DNA of 64,000 bases from Tenrec ecaudatus (lineage: Eukaryota; Chordata; Mammalia; Afrosoricida; Tenrecidae): contig NC_134538.1 of the NCBI RefSeq assembly GCF_050624435.1, positions 114,712,437 through 114,776,436 of the forward strand, given 5' to 3'. A model generated the notes under the pieces. That model saw only the letters and a list, made by a program, of their open reading frames with translations, had not been told where the DNA came from and made no database searches. Below, in pieces: positions 1 to 11,280 of the stretch (position 1 is its first letter; the number at the start of each line of letters is the position of its first letter). The position numbers and the translations under genes are program-made.

Positions 1-949
1 CTCCACTCAAGTACTCCCTCAATGCAAGAATACTTTCTTCTATTAAATTGGCATTCTATGATGCTCACCTTCCCAACACAACTGCTGAAGGCAAAGCAGG
101 TGAATAAGCAAATTTGGTGAAGAAAGCTGATGGTGCCTGGCTATCAAAAGTTCTAGTTTCTGGGGTCTTAAAGTCTTGAAGGTGAACAAGTGGACATCTA
201 GCTCAGAAGCAACAAAGCCCACATGAAAGAAGCACACCAACCTTTATGATCACGAGGTGTCGAAGGGATCAGGTATAAGGCATCATAAGAACAAAAAGTC
301 TTATCATAGTGAATGAGGGGGAGAGTGTGGAGTGGAGACCCAAAGCCCATTTATAGGCCACTGCACATCCCTTTACAGAAGGGAGGACACGAGCCAGTCA
401 GGGTGCGATGTAGCAATGATGAAACACACAACTTTCCGCTAGTTCCTAAATGCTTCATCCTCCCCCACTATAATGATCCCAATTCTACCTTACAATTCTG
501 GCTAGACCAGAGGATGTACACTGGTACAGATAGGAACTGGAAACACAGGGAATCCAAGGAAGATGATCCCTTCAGGACCAGTCGTGTGAGTGACGATACT
601 AGGAGGGTGAAGGGAGGGTGGGTCAGAAAGGGGGAACCAATTCCAAGGATCTACATGTGACCTCCTCCCTGGGGGAAGGACATCAGAAAAGTGGGTGAAG
701 GGAGATATGGGTCAGGGAAAGATATGACAAAATCATAATTTATAAACTATCAAGGGTCCATGAGGGAAAGGGGAGTGGGAAGGGAGGGAAAAATGAGGAG
801 CTGATGCCAGGGGCTTAGGTGGAGAGCAAATGTTTTGAGAATTATGAGGGCAATGAATGTAAAAATGTGCTTTACACAATTGATATATGTATGGATTGTG
901 AAAAGAGTTGTTTGAGCCCCTAATAAAATGATTTAAAAATAAATAAATC
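1..949 (+). mobile_element. LINE 3' end (L1-type 3' UTR family A), long copy
   Basis: Copy of a dispersed family that recurs in this window at 6141, 20083, 24272, 44912, 49960 and 52200. Its end is diagnostic: a G-rich polypurine stretch near 768-795, then GAGCCCCTAATAAAATG followed by an A-rich tail at about 930-949. Copies share this terminus but are cut at different 5' points, as expected of LINE retrotransposition. The G-rich polypurine run suits an L1 3' UTR. It starts beyond the window edge. Open frames here are not coding: they recur in other copies with different breaks. The L1 assignment is inference, since no ORF2 is present. Confidence 0.75.
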
Positions 950-1988
950 TAGGTGATCACATGTAAAATTGCTGCTTTTAATAGCTGTGGGGGAGAAACT
1001 TAACTGCTTAAACAGGGAATGAGTGTCGTCTAATATTAAATGCAGTCAGAAGGAGAACTTCACAGGACTTGAGCCTGCTGGCAAATTATGTTGTCTGAAG
1101 ACAGAATTAAGTGAGAACGAGACATGTGATGTGACTCAGAGGCATCTAATAAATGCCCCTGCACCACAACTGCAAGGGCTTCAACTAGTTTGGCAGTAGC
1201 AGCTATAGCCTGAAAAAAATGAGGGTGTCCTCTAGCTGCAGAGCCAAGCTCTAGACTGTAATAACCTGTAGATTTTTGTTGTCCCTCATCTTTTTGAGTT
1301 ATTGTGCCTTAAGTGTTCCTAGATATTTCAGATACCAATAAGGAAAACTAGGTGGTCCTTAGGAAACATAATATAAATGTTCATAAAATTGTCTTTTAAT
1401 TAAACTACAATCCCTCCATCTTGTCGTGTATTTTGGAATGAGTTCCACTTAGAGGATTTAAACTTTTTATATAAATGTGAATCTGAAAGGGGGGGGGATT
1501 TGGGTTTAGTAAAAGCAGCAGAGCCTTACAAAATCATACAGCTGCTTCTTTGTTTCAGATTTAGGGACGACAAGAACAATTATTTCCACTAAGATCAATC
1601 CAGATGATTTCTACAAAAATTAGGTGGCCCATATGTTTATCAAAGACTGGGTCAACTATAGATTTCCTCTAAATACCTTATGTCTACCAAAAGGCAAATG
1701 TTTTAATGAAGATATTTTATCATTTAGGAAGGCTTGCTGGGAAGTTGAGCAGACTAGTAAATAATAAATGTTTTGCAGCCGTGTTGATATATAAATTGTG
1801 GAGGATGCAAATACCCAAGGAAATCTGAGAAAAAAAGAGTTGGGAGATTCAGTAAATCCTTGAAATATTACACTACCATATATATGTTTTAATTTTCCCA
1901 AGTTAAATCTAACAAATATTGACTCAGAATTCTCAGAAATATTGAAAATGGCAGTACAAAAATCTGAATCCTAAAACAAGGTTCATCG
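950..1988. other. non-coding, no feature recognised
   Basis: AT-rich single-copy-looking sequence with frequent stops in all frames and a short G9 run near 1490. No repeat family, RNA gene or exon was recognised. Confidence 0.5.
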
Positions 1989-2180
1989 CAGTGGTTCTCA
2001 ACCTGTGGGTTGTGTCCCCTTTGGGGTCGAACGACCCTTTCACAGGTGTCACCCAACTCATAACAGTAGCAAAATTACAATAATGAAGTAGCAACAAAAA
2101 TTATTGTATGGTTGGGGCGTCACCACAACATGAGGAAGTGGATTAAAGGGCCGCAGCATTAGGAAGGTTGAAAACCACTG
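1989..2180 (+). mobile_element. SPIN-type hAT MITE, copy 1
   Basis: Non-autonomous hAT element bounded by terminal inverted repeats CAGTGGTTCTCAACC and its near complement ending AAAACCACTG. Internal landmarks of SPIN are present: the CCCTTTGGGG block, CCCTTTCACAGG, CATAACAGTAGCAAAATTAC and CACCACAACATGAGG. At about 192 bp it lacks the middle of the longer SPIN consensus. All three copies here share this internal deletion, so they are one short subfamily. The flanking 8-mers do not match, so no target-site duplication can be shown. No transposase is encoded. Confidence 0.9.
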
Positions 2181-3325
2181 AGTGACATTAAAAAGTAACC
2201 ATCTATGGTGGATCAGGAATAAAATGAAGATGACTATACGCAAACTGTGAACAAATTTCCAACTCCTATTAATTAGTTTTATTAATGGAAATAACAGGAA
2301 TATTATGAGCAAGATACAATTAAACTTTTAGAAAGAAAACCTTGTATAATGGGAGCTAGTTCTTTTTTAGGTTCGTACTTGAAAATATATGGCAGAATTT
2401 TTGGAATGGGTTTAGATAAATCAATTTAAATTTTAATTGGCTTCGCTGACAAAAAAGTTTATATAGATACATCCTACAAGGGAGCAGAAGTCGTTGGAAT
2501 TGCATTTTAACATTGTAATTCTTTATCTTGCTTAGTTAAATTGGAAACAGTGTCCTTCAGGGAAGCGATTTTAGGGTATGGAAGTTTTTCTGAGGTCTCA
2601 ATGTATCAATCAAAAGTAGGCATCTGATTTAGATTGTTGATGTGGCACCATGGTTCTCGAACTACTGCCCAGAAATATTAATTTTGATGAAAAGAATCTC
2701 AAAAATAATCTTTGCTTTCCTACAGTGACTTGAGTAAGATTACACTAGGCAGGCAGCATGCACAATAATGGCCTATTATGCTTGTTCTTGTATTGAATTA
2801 GACTCCTAGATTAAGGATCCAAATCTTCAGTGAACATATATTCATACTTTCTAATGGCTGTTACAGCAAATAAATTTCTATTTACGAGAATGAAATAACC
2901 TCACGATAAAACTTGTTCTATTGTTTTATTAACACAGGGGAGTTGAATTTTAATTCAAGAGATTTCCTTTCTTTTATTTACATTAAAAGGTCGCTGAGAA
3001 ATTGCTGAAGCAGAGTCCAAAGTGACTCACAAGTATTGCTTCTGTATCCAAATAGCATGGGACACGTGGAGCTTTGTAGACATGCTTCTGACAACAGACG
3101 TGTCAACGAAAAAGTGCCAAATTCTGTTAGAAGGGATAGACAATGAGTTTTATTGAAACATAATACTTTCCAGCTGACTGATGCTGAGTAAAAATATACA
3201 ATAAAAATACAACACCATTGAAAATGGCATGGAGACCACATCTGACCTTTGCCTACACAATGGAGCAGGAGAATCAGTCCCTGCACCATCCAAGGGTGAA
3301 ACGCCACAAGGCAGAGATCAGACTG
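2181..3325. other. non-coding, no feature recognised
   Basis: AT-rich sequence with no repeat family or exon that I can name. Confidence 0.45.
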
Positions 3326-3850
3326 CTGTCCTTTACCCCATTCTCCTTTACCCCATTCTCCTTCACCCCATTCTCCTTTACCCCATTCTTCTTCACCCCA
3401 TTCTTCTTCACCCCATTCTCCTTTACCCCATTCTTCTTCACCCCATTCTTCTTTACCCCATTCTTCTTCACCCCATTCTTCTTCACCCCATTCTCCTTTA
3501 CCCCATTCTTCTTCACCCCATTCTCCTTTACCCCATTCTTCTTCACCCCATTCTCCTTTACCCCATTCTCCTTCACCCCATTCTCCTTTACCCCATTCTC
3601 CTTTCCCCCATTCTCCTTCACCCCATTCTCCTTCACCCCATTCTCCTTTCCCCCATTCTTCTTCACCCCATTCTCCTTCACCCCATTCTCCTTCACCCCA
3701 TTCTCCTTTACCCCATTCTCCTTTCCCCCATTCTTCTTCACCCCATTTTTCTTCACCCCATTCTTCTTCACCCCATTCTCCTTTATCCAATTCTCCTTTA
3801 CCCCATTCTCCTTCACCCCATTCTCCTTTACCTCATTCTTCTTTACCCCA
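3326..3850. repeat. 15-bp minisatellite, 34 full units
   Basis: Tandem array of TTCTYCTTYACCCCA. Counting from 3341 there are 34 consecutive units of exactly 15 bp with no indel, plus one degenerate leading unit. Main variants are TTCTCCTTTACCCCA and TTCTTCTTCACCCCA; a third form has TTTCCCCCA (units at 3596, 3641, 3716). The plus strand is almost pure pyrimidine plus A. Because 15 is divisible by 3 and no unit carries a stop, long frames stay open on both strands (SFTPF, LLHPI and VKENG repeats). These are artefacts of the array, not genes. Confidence 0.97.
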
Positions 3851-4963
3851 TTTGACACCAACCATCTCTGCCATGAAGCTCCTCTTCTCTGCTGGGTTTG
3901 CTCATCTCAGGAACCCGTTATTCTGTCTCATGGTCTTGCTGCTGCCCCCCTGCTCTGTCTCATGTCCAGTCTCCATGCTCTCTGCCATTTCAGTCAGACA
4001 TTCTAACAAACTCTACTGGCCGCCTTTACTCTATGAAAGGATTTCCCCAGAAATTCTCTCTCCATTCTTACTTCTGAGATGGCTGCACTGTCACGTGGGA
4101 AGGGCAGACAAAACTGACCAATCTCCTCCATTAGTGTTTCATATGCCCTACTCTATCATTTGGTAGGAGCTGCAGAGGCGTGGATTTTAAAAAACAACAA
4201 CAACATAAAATATATTAAGATGGTTCACTTCACCACAACCATTATGAAGTGTCTGTATACAGAGAGAAAAAGGAAAAGGTAGGCAGTGATAGATAAGAAA
4301 TTAGAAAGAAGGATTTTGACTTGAAGTTATTTGAAATGTGATGGTCAATGACTCATAGATGGCATTAGCTATACCTTAACCTGAACAGTTATACGTGATG
4401 GCACCCATGAGTATATTTCCCCCCTGAGCAAATGGTTTTCATCTTGACACGTTCTTCCCAGGAACAAATGGTTTACATCTTGACTTCCTTGTTCCTGAGG
4501 CATATGGGAATGCATGTTGTTAATCATTCTGATACATTGGACAAGTGATTCCAGTTTAAATTGTTTTCATTAACAGAATGTATTTAAGTTTATTTTTAAT
4601 AAAAATATTTTCTCCTGTTAGTGTTCAGAAATACAAAATTTATAAGTCTATCATACAAATGCAATGTTGAAAAAAGGAGATGTGTAAAACATTAAGTGAT
4701 ACATAAAGTAACACCTCTTCATTTAGATATAAAGATGAAATAAAGTAGTATTATGACCAGAGAAATGTTTTAAGTTCTAGGTGGGATAGTTCAATAAAAA
4801 TAAACAAAAAAACTGCCAAATCTATTTTATAACTTCTTAAGTATACAAAATCCACCTGTCCCTGTTTTCGTGATGAACTTCCCTTACCTAAGTCTATTTA
4901 CCCTTTGATATAAGGAAAAGGACTAGGAGTACTGCTCGTCTAAAATTACGAACAGTACTCTCA
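3851..4963. other. non-coding; short two-copy tandem repeat inside
   Basis: Mostly unassigned sequence. At 4426-4500 a unit of about 37 bp is present twice, sharing AAATGGTTTWCATCTTGAC (4431 and 4467). No exon or known repeat was recognised in the rest. Confidence 0.45.
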
Positions 4964-5139
4964 CTTATTGCCCTTGAGTTGATGCCACATTCTACCAACC
5001 CTCTCGTACAGGTAGAACTGTCCCTGTGCGTTTCAATAGAAAGCCTCTTCTTTCTCCCTCGGGGTAGCTGGTGATTTCAAACTCCTAAACTTGCTGCTGG
5101 TAGCCCGACTTATAATTCACCATGCCACCAGGGCTCCCT
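4964..5139 (-). mobile_element. AfroSINE, reverse orientation
   Basis: Ends with CATGCCACCAGGGCTCCCT, the complement of the AfroSINE head (tRNA-derived, GGGAGCCCTGGTGG). It starts with the complement of its 3' tail, which is shared with RTE/BovB LINEs (TTGAGTTGATGCCACATTCT). Nearly full length but diverged. AfroSINEs are mobilised in trans by RTE-clade LINEs. Confidence 0.8.
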
Positions 5140-5314
5140 ATTACTCTAGTATTGCACAGATAGCTTTAATAATCATAATACCAGATAATTACAATAAAAA
5201 TATGAGTACTTCAGACTTAAAATCTAACACAAATTTCCGGCACCCACATTTTAGTCTTCTAGATATAAATACTGTGGTGAAGTACACTTTCTTTGTGTAG
5301 TTCCTCTATCCATG

Positions 5315-5945
5315 TGTCTTTAACTCCCACCAAGTGATAGGCTGGGACCACGCGCATAGGGTGTGTGAAACTCTGATGGAAGTGACTAATCCGTCTTAGT
5401 TATCATTTCCTGACTACAAGAGAGTGAGCTCAGTTGCAGAAGGAAAGAGAATACCTGGGACCCTGAAGGAAGAACCCAAGTCAGACCATGTCAAGACTGC
5501 TCCCTCCCTTAAGTGGTTGAGGCAGCAGAAACCATGCCAAGCAAGATCAGAAGCAGCAGATCTTTTAGCAGAAGAACTACATTGCTGAGACCAGAAGCCA
5601 TGAGGCAGAGTAGTGGGAAGGCTCCCTAGAGGACTAGAGAGGGAGACTTGCCTGCTGATGGAGGAGAGGTGGTGGAAACCTGTTAATTTCCATAATAAGC
5701 CACAACAATTTTGAGTATTGCCTGTGAGCTGTGTGTGGCCATTGCAACTAAGTACTGAACCCAGCCGAGACGTGGAGTGCCCTGGGAAGAATGGTAGATG
5801 TCAGAAGGGGGTAAAGAAGGATTGAAGGTGGAGGCATGTCAGGGTTTTGCCTAGTAGCTATTGACCCTGCGTTGGTGTGGAGACTAATGTTGCCAAAGGA
5901 GGTGAAACGTAACCCCCGTCTGATTTTGCAAAACCAAACTACGAT
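5315..5945. repeat. unclassified interspersed repeat, possibly LTR
   Basis: A purine-rich segment with a composition unlike its neighbours, containing CATAATAAGCCACAACAATTTTG and GTGTGTGGCCATTGCAAC. It resembles afrotherian dispersed sequence I have seen, but I cannot name a family or fix its ends. It contains no coding frame of note. Confidence 0.3.
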
Positions 5946-6140
5946 CATACTAACTTTTGGAAAATTATGTCGCCTTAATATGTTATTTAAAATTTCTTTT
6001 TAAGACCTATCATGAAAATAATTATCTAAAACCCTTATTGTCTTCATTTTCTTTACCCTTGTTGAAATATCCGTTATTATTAACCACTAAGTGATTCCAA
6101 TAAAATATTCAGCAAATTTTAAGAGCTTTATAGACTAAAT

Positions 6141-6935
6141 TTTTAAAAACATTTTATTAGGGACTCAGACAACTCTGATCACAATCCATACATACATCAG
6201 TTGTGTAAAACACATCTGTACATTCTTTGCCCTCATCAATTTCAAAGCATTTGTTCTCCACGTAAGCCCTTTGCCTCAGGTCCTTTTTTTTCCCCTCCCT
6301 CTCTGCTCTCCACTCCCTCATGAGCCCTTGATAATTTATAAATTATTATTTTGTCATATCTTGCCCTGTCCCACGTCTCCCTTCACCCCCTTTTCTGTTG
6401 TCCATCCCCCAGGGAGGAGGTCACATGCAGATCCCTGTAATCAGTTCCCTCTTTCCAACCCACTCACCCTCTACCCTCCCAGTATCACACCTCACACCCC
6501 TGGTCCTGGAGGTATCATCTGCCCTGAATTCCCTGTGCCTCCAGCTCCTATCTGCACCAGTGTACATCCTCTGCTCTATCCAGACTTGCAAGGTAGAATT
6601 CGGATCATGGTAGTGGGTGGGTGTGTGTTGGAGTCCGGTGGGGAGGAAGCATTTAGGAACTGGAGGAAAGCTGTATTTTTCATCGGTGCTAAGTCACAAC
6701 CTGACTGACTCATCTCCTCCCCTAGACCCCTCTGTGAGGGGATCTCCATTGGACGACAAATGGCCCTTGGGTCTCCATTCTGCACTTCCCCCTTCATTCA
6801 CTATTGTAGGATTTTTTTTTTCTGATGAAGCCTTATGCCTGATCCCTTCACACCTCGTGATCGCACAGGCAGGTGTGCTTCTTCCATGTGGGCTTTGTTG
6901 CTTCTCAGCTAGATGACCGCTTGTAAATTTGACAT
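6141..6935 (-). mobile_element. LINE 3' end (family A), reverse orientation
   Basis: Starts with the complement of the family A tail (ACATTTTATTAGGGACTC) and continues through the same landmarks as the copies at 1 and 52200, to GCTTCTCAGCTAGATGACCGC. The 5' truncation lies near 6935. Spurious frames of 70-145 codons on both strands fall inside it. Confidence 0.8.
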
Positions 6936-8604
6936 CTTGAGTGCTTGTCATCTTAAGCTTTTCATATAACACACATGGCTGGTAAATATTTTTGTTGTCT
7001 CTGTAAAACAGGAGTGACAGAATTGCTAGGTATGAAAATTAGAAATTGTTCTGATTTATAAAGTTAGGAGTACCTTGATATATAATTCTATTCTTTCTTG
7101 AGACAGGCATAGGTGTTCACAATGTTAGGGATCTAAGCTTCCGGAGAATATTTTAAAAAGTGATAATAAACTTCTTTGATTCCTCTACCTGTCTTCCTCC
7201 CTCCTAGAGTGTTATCTTTTCTCTCTTGCGTCTCATTCTCGGTTATTTTTAAAATGTTGCGTACTCCAACGTACTATCACGTGGGGGTGTTAGCAATATC
7301 ATAACACACAATTTAGCAGGAAAGCTCAATACTTTTATATATGGCCATTGTGTCATTAGCATAAAAATAAGCAGGCCTACAATTTGAAATCATAACTTTG
7401 CTCTGTTTGTATCAGAACGGACACAGTAAACCTTCATGCGTCGGCAGCATGCGTAGGGATTCCACGTTGTTGCTAATGACTCCCAAATCTGAACATATTT
7501 TAAAGTGTTAGAGAGGACAAAATTACAGTACAAATTAATTGATTAATATGTACTTGAAATACTTATGAATGAAATGGAAATCCCCGAGTCTAGCAAAGGG
7601 AGGCGTGCATTTCACTGCACTGAATATTAGTTTTCGAAGGCTGTGCAATGCACACTGAAAACATGCTACAGCTGGGCCAGTCTTTTTGCAATTATTTTGA
7701 ATCGTTGGCTATTTGCCCCATTTGACAGTTTGTGAGCATGGTGAATAATTTAGTATTCATGCTGCTGCTGTTTTGGCACAATTAACATGAATCACATACC
7801 CGATGCTATTCAAATTGATTGCAATATGGGGGGAAAGAGAATCAATGCCTTAATGTTCAATTCTTTGTACTCTATTTTTTCAAAATGTCTCGCATGGCAA
7901 TGCTAAGTCAACACAATGAAACCCGCTTTGTGGGGTGACCTTCAAGTCTCCGAGGACAGCCCATTTTATCAAATTCCTGATACCAATTAATATCTAGTAT
8001 CTAATTTTAGAATTTTCCTGGAGAGAGTGTCAGCTGAAAATCCATCTATTCCAAGCATGTGCAAAATATTTACAGAGCTCTATGCAAAGGCAGACTCCTG
8101 TGTCATTCTGCGAATCACCGTCCATTTGTCATTCTGCTTAATGTGACTCAGAAGCATGACTCATGCACAATTTTGTTCTTATTCTCAGGAGCATGACCTG
8201 AGGTTAGTCTCTTTCTATTATGTTTTGGTGTGACCGAAAACATCAGTCTAATTTAAACATATGGATCATAAATTTCTAAGAACATTAGACTGTTTTCCCC
8301 AACTGTGTCATATGTATAAGAGACGTGGAGGGATAGATTATCTCTCACTACCAAAGGAATCACTTTTAAAGAGAAGGCAAGGGAAAAAAAAACATTCTCA
8401 ATAAATTTAGTTTAATTCTTTTTTTTCTACAATTCACCTGTTTATGAAAAATGATTATAAGGAAATCCAGAAGCAGACAACACAATCTTGTCTTAATTCT
8501 ATTATGGAAGTTTTCATGGTTTTTACATGAAACAGAAAAAAAATATTAGTTTTACAGTGAATGAAAAACTCCAGTATTTTCCACAGATGTACTTCTGGAT
8601 GTGT
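6936..8604. other. single-copy-looking flank with candidate conserved non-coding element
   Basis: No repeats recognised. The part at about 7420-8180 is listed separately as a candidate conserved element. Confidence 0.45.
7420..8180. promoter_or_regulatory. candidate conserved non-coding element / distal enhancer
   Basis: Repeat-free and AT-rich, with clustered homeodomain-like motifs (AATTAATTGATTAAT near 7535) and blocks such as TTTTGCAATTATTTTGAATC and CAAATTGATTGCAATATG, which have the texture of deeply conserved vertebrate enhancers. This is an impression from composition only. It lies about 23 kb upstream of the SEMA3A start. Confidence 0.25.
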
Positions 8605-8905
8605 TATGAATCATTCATCAATAAATATTTTGTGACACTATCAGGTGCCAGATGCTATTTTAGGTGATACTGATACAGAATAGAACAGGCTAGGCACGGG
8701 GGTACATTCTATTCATGGAAGATAAACAGTACCCACACAAATAAGTAAAATGTATCTAATGTCAGATGGTGTTAAGAGCTGTGAAGGAAAACAGATCCGC
8801 GTGTGAGAGACCGGAAATAGGTGTTGCAGTTTTACAGTGGGCGGTTAGGGGTGCTTCACTGAGAATGTAACATTTGAATAAATAGATGAAAGAGGCAAAG
8901 AAGTA
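8605..8905. mobile_element. ancient mammalian LINE 3' region (L1M/L2 type)
   Basis: Degenerate match to the mammal-wide repeat containing ATTCATTCAACAAATATTTATTGAGCACC followed by a 'gtgccagatgctatttt' block, then AAATAAGTAAAATGTATC and CTTCACTGAGAATGTAACATTTG. The order of blocks is preserved across about 300 bp. Exact subfamily not determined. Confidence 0.55.
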
Positions 8906-9745
8906 CATAGTGAAGCACTTTGTGGGGAGAGCAGATGGGAAACAACGCCTCACATTTGATTATTTATGACCCAAAATGCGGAGCTCATAGAATTCTACTA
9001 AAGCAAGATATAATTCGATGGATAATATTTAGTTGTTCCCTTAATTGTAGACGGTTGAAATAAAATTTTCACTCATCGTTATTACAATTTAGCAGTGTAA
9101 GATGCTATCGTTTTCATAAATATATGTGAAAGAATAAGGCTGCTGGTAGTCAGTTTGTCTGTTGCAAAGTGGGATTTATTTGAAAAAACACAAATCATTT
9201 ATGTACGCAATGCGTCTTCTCTCTTCATTTAGTGATATGTGATATTCCACATTGGTAACAATAGTAAAAATCCACTTTCCACTTTGCACATTGACGACAC
9301 GTGAGGAAGACTGAGAATCGAGGACTGCGGAAGAGTAACGCCGCTTCTGATGGTTAAGGCTGTGTCCCAGCTGAGCTGGCCCGTAGCCATCTGCTATGTA
9401 ATGAGGACAGGTGATCCTTAGGCGATGGTAGAATTTGGTACTTATCTCGTGATACAGGTATCTTCCATCTTGTGTTCTCATTGCATCCTTCTCCATCTTT
9501 GCCAAAATACTGGTATTCGGATCATGACCCAATATTTAGAGTCTTATAATACTGATAAATGAGGAGTAGATTTATTGGTATTTTGCTCTTTGACTAAATA
9601 AACCACCAGCAATACAATGGCATTATAGTTATCCAGAGAAAAATATTTTGCAGGGAACTTTGAATGAGATATAAATTAATTTTTTTTCCCAGGCTTCAGT
9701 TTCATCACTAGTAAATTTTAAGAAAAAATTATTTTGCTCCTTTGA
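8906..9745. other. non-coding with an isolated 118-codon minus-strand frame
   Basis: The frame at 9176-9532 (minus) lies outside recognised repeats. Its stop codon overlaps an AATAAA signal. I do not recognise the product and see no homology, so I do not call it a gene (see findings). Confidence 0.4.
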
Positions 9746-9960
9746 GGGAGCCCCAGTGGTGCGATGGTCTTGTGCTGCAGTGCCAACTCCACTAACTGCA
9801 CACGAGGTGTGCGGTTTGAAACCACGAGCCGCTCAGAGGGAGAAGACTGCGCTTTCTACCCTCATGAGCACTTACGGTCTTCAGAAACTCAAATAAGCAG
9901 GTTTACCCTGTACTCTAGGGTCGCTCTGAGTCGGCGTTGACTTGGCAGTGAGCTTTGTTT
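9746..9960 (+). mobile_element. AfroSINE, near full length
   Basis: Head GGGAGCCCCAGTGGTGCGATGG, body with a GAAACCACGAGCCGCTC block, tail GGTCGCTCTGAGTCGGCGTTGACTTGG. One of the best-preserved copies in the window and the first in a run of same-orientation copies. Confidence 0.9.
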
Positions 9961-9994
9961 CTGTGTTTGCTTGTTTATTTATACTGTATTCAAC

Positions 9995-10080
9995 AAACCC
10001 TGGTGGTGGAGAGGGATATGCATCGGGCTCCTAACCTTAAGGTCAGCAATTGGAACCTACCAGCTGGTCTGCAGAGAGAC
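9995..10080 (+). mobile_element. AfroSINE head fragment
   Basis: CCCTGGTGGTGG followed by GGGCTCCTAACCTTAAGGTCAGCAATTGGAACC, the tRNA-like head. It is cut off where a second head begins at about 10080. Confidence 0.75.
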
Positions 10081-10395
10081 TGGTGGTAGAGCCGTTCAGT
10101 GTTGGGCTGTGATCCTGATGGTCACTAGTTGGAAACCACTAGCAGCTCTGAGCTAAAAAAAAAAACAAAAACACCCCAAAACAGGCTTTCTACTCCAATA
10201 GTCAATTACAAGTCACAGAAGCCCACTTCTGAGGGCTCAATGGACAGGAAAGTGAGAGCCTATCTGTAGAAGAAAGATGAAGTTTTCTGCTTCTGTGAAG
10301 ATTTACAGCCTCCGAAACTCAACAAACCAACTCTACTCTGTCCTCCAGGGTTCCTGTGAGTTGGGGTCGATTTGATGGCCACGAGTTTGGAGCTT
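10081..10395 (+). mobile_element. AfroSINE with second head and full tail
   Basis: A new head (TGGTGGTAGAGCCGTTC, GTTGGGCTG) starts directly after the previous one. An A-rich interruption lies at 10156-10175. The body and tail follow (GATTTACAGCCTCCGAAACTC, TTGGGGTCGATTTGATGGCC). It may be two merged insertions. Confidence 0.75.
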
Positions 10396-10527
10396 GTTCT
10401 AATACTGCGTCCAGACAGACACATTCCTTATGTTCGGGAAATTATGCCATCTTTTCAAGGTGATTTTGGGATAGCATCCCAACTTCAAGGGGCAGTGTTG
10501 ATTTTATGTCTCATTTGTACAAGTCAA

Positions 10528-10735
10528 GACTCTTAGTTGGTGATACAGGTTATTCATTGGGCTGCTTACTACGAGGTCAGCAATTCTAACCCTCTAGGTG
10601 CCTGATAGAGAGAAAGATGAGACATTTTACTCCCATACAGATTTACAGCCTCAAAATCCACCCAGGTAGTTCTACTCTGTCCATCCTGTCCAGGTGTCAG
10701 AATTGACTCAATGGCAGTGAGTTTTGCTTTTACTT
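10528..10735 (+). mobile_element. AfroSINE
   Basis: Head with ATTCATTGGGCTGCTTACTACGAGGTCAGC, then GATTTACAGCCTC and tail CAGAATTGACTCAATGGCAGTGAG. Diverged but complete. Confidence 0.85.
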
Positions 10736-11101
10736 TTACAAAAACAAGTTTTCTTCCTTCTTGGGAATTCTTGCTGGACTGCTTATTCTAAGCACATCCT
10801 GCCACCAGCTGAGGTGGTATCATCCATTCCCTATTCACCTTGAATACCCAGAAGGTGAGCTAATCAGAGCAGGTTTTCCAATCACAAATCTCAGGTCATG
10901 CATTCTTCTTTCCTTCAGTAGAATTTCTATACTTAGGTAGTCACTGCTTGTCTACTGCAGTCTTTACACTCTGCCGCCCTAATTCCTTCATCCATGGCGC
11001 TACCCGTTCATGTTAGCTTCCTATTTTAAAAATGCCTTTATTAGCACCTCCTATAAACTTCCCAGGTCAACAATTCAAAGAAGGTTTATATAATACTCCC
11101 T

Positions 11102-11280
11102 TTGGGGAGCCTAGGTTATGGTGCACTGGTTACGAGATGGGTGAGCCTCAAAATCCAAACTTGGAAACCACCAGGTGTGCCATTAGAGAGCTGGGGCTTT
11201 CTCTTCCCTAAAGTGTTACTGTCTTTGAAAACTAACAGGGGCAGTTGACTCAATGGTATTGAGCTTGTTTTTGTTGTTGG
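11102..11280 (+). mobile_element. AfroSINE, diverged
   Basis: GGGAGCCTAGGTTATGGTGCACTGGTTACG head, GGAAACCACCAGGTGTG body and GTTGACTCAATGGTATTGAG tail, with an internal deletion. Confidence 0.75.

Noticed and set aside
2978..4006. Long frames (195-270 codons) with WGEGEW, SFTPF, LLHPI or VKENG repeats
   Set aside because: They arise because the 15-bp minisatellite is a multiple of three and lacks stops; frames are open on both strands with no conserved flanks.
9746..10160. tRNA gene from the A/B box-like SINE heads
   Set aside because: No cloverleaf or anticodon arm can be drawn, and the sequence continues into the AfroSINE body and tail.
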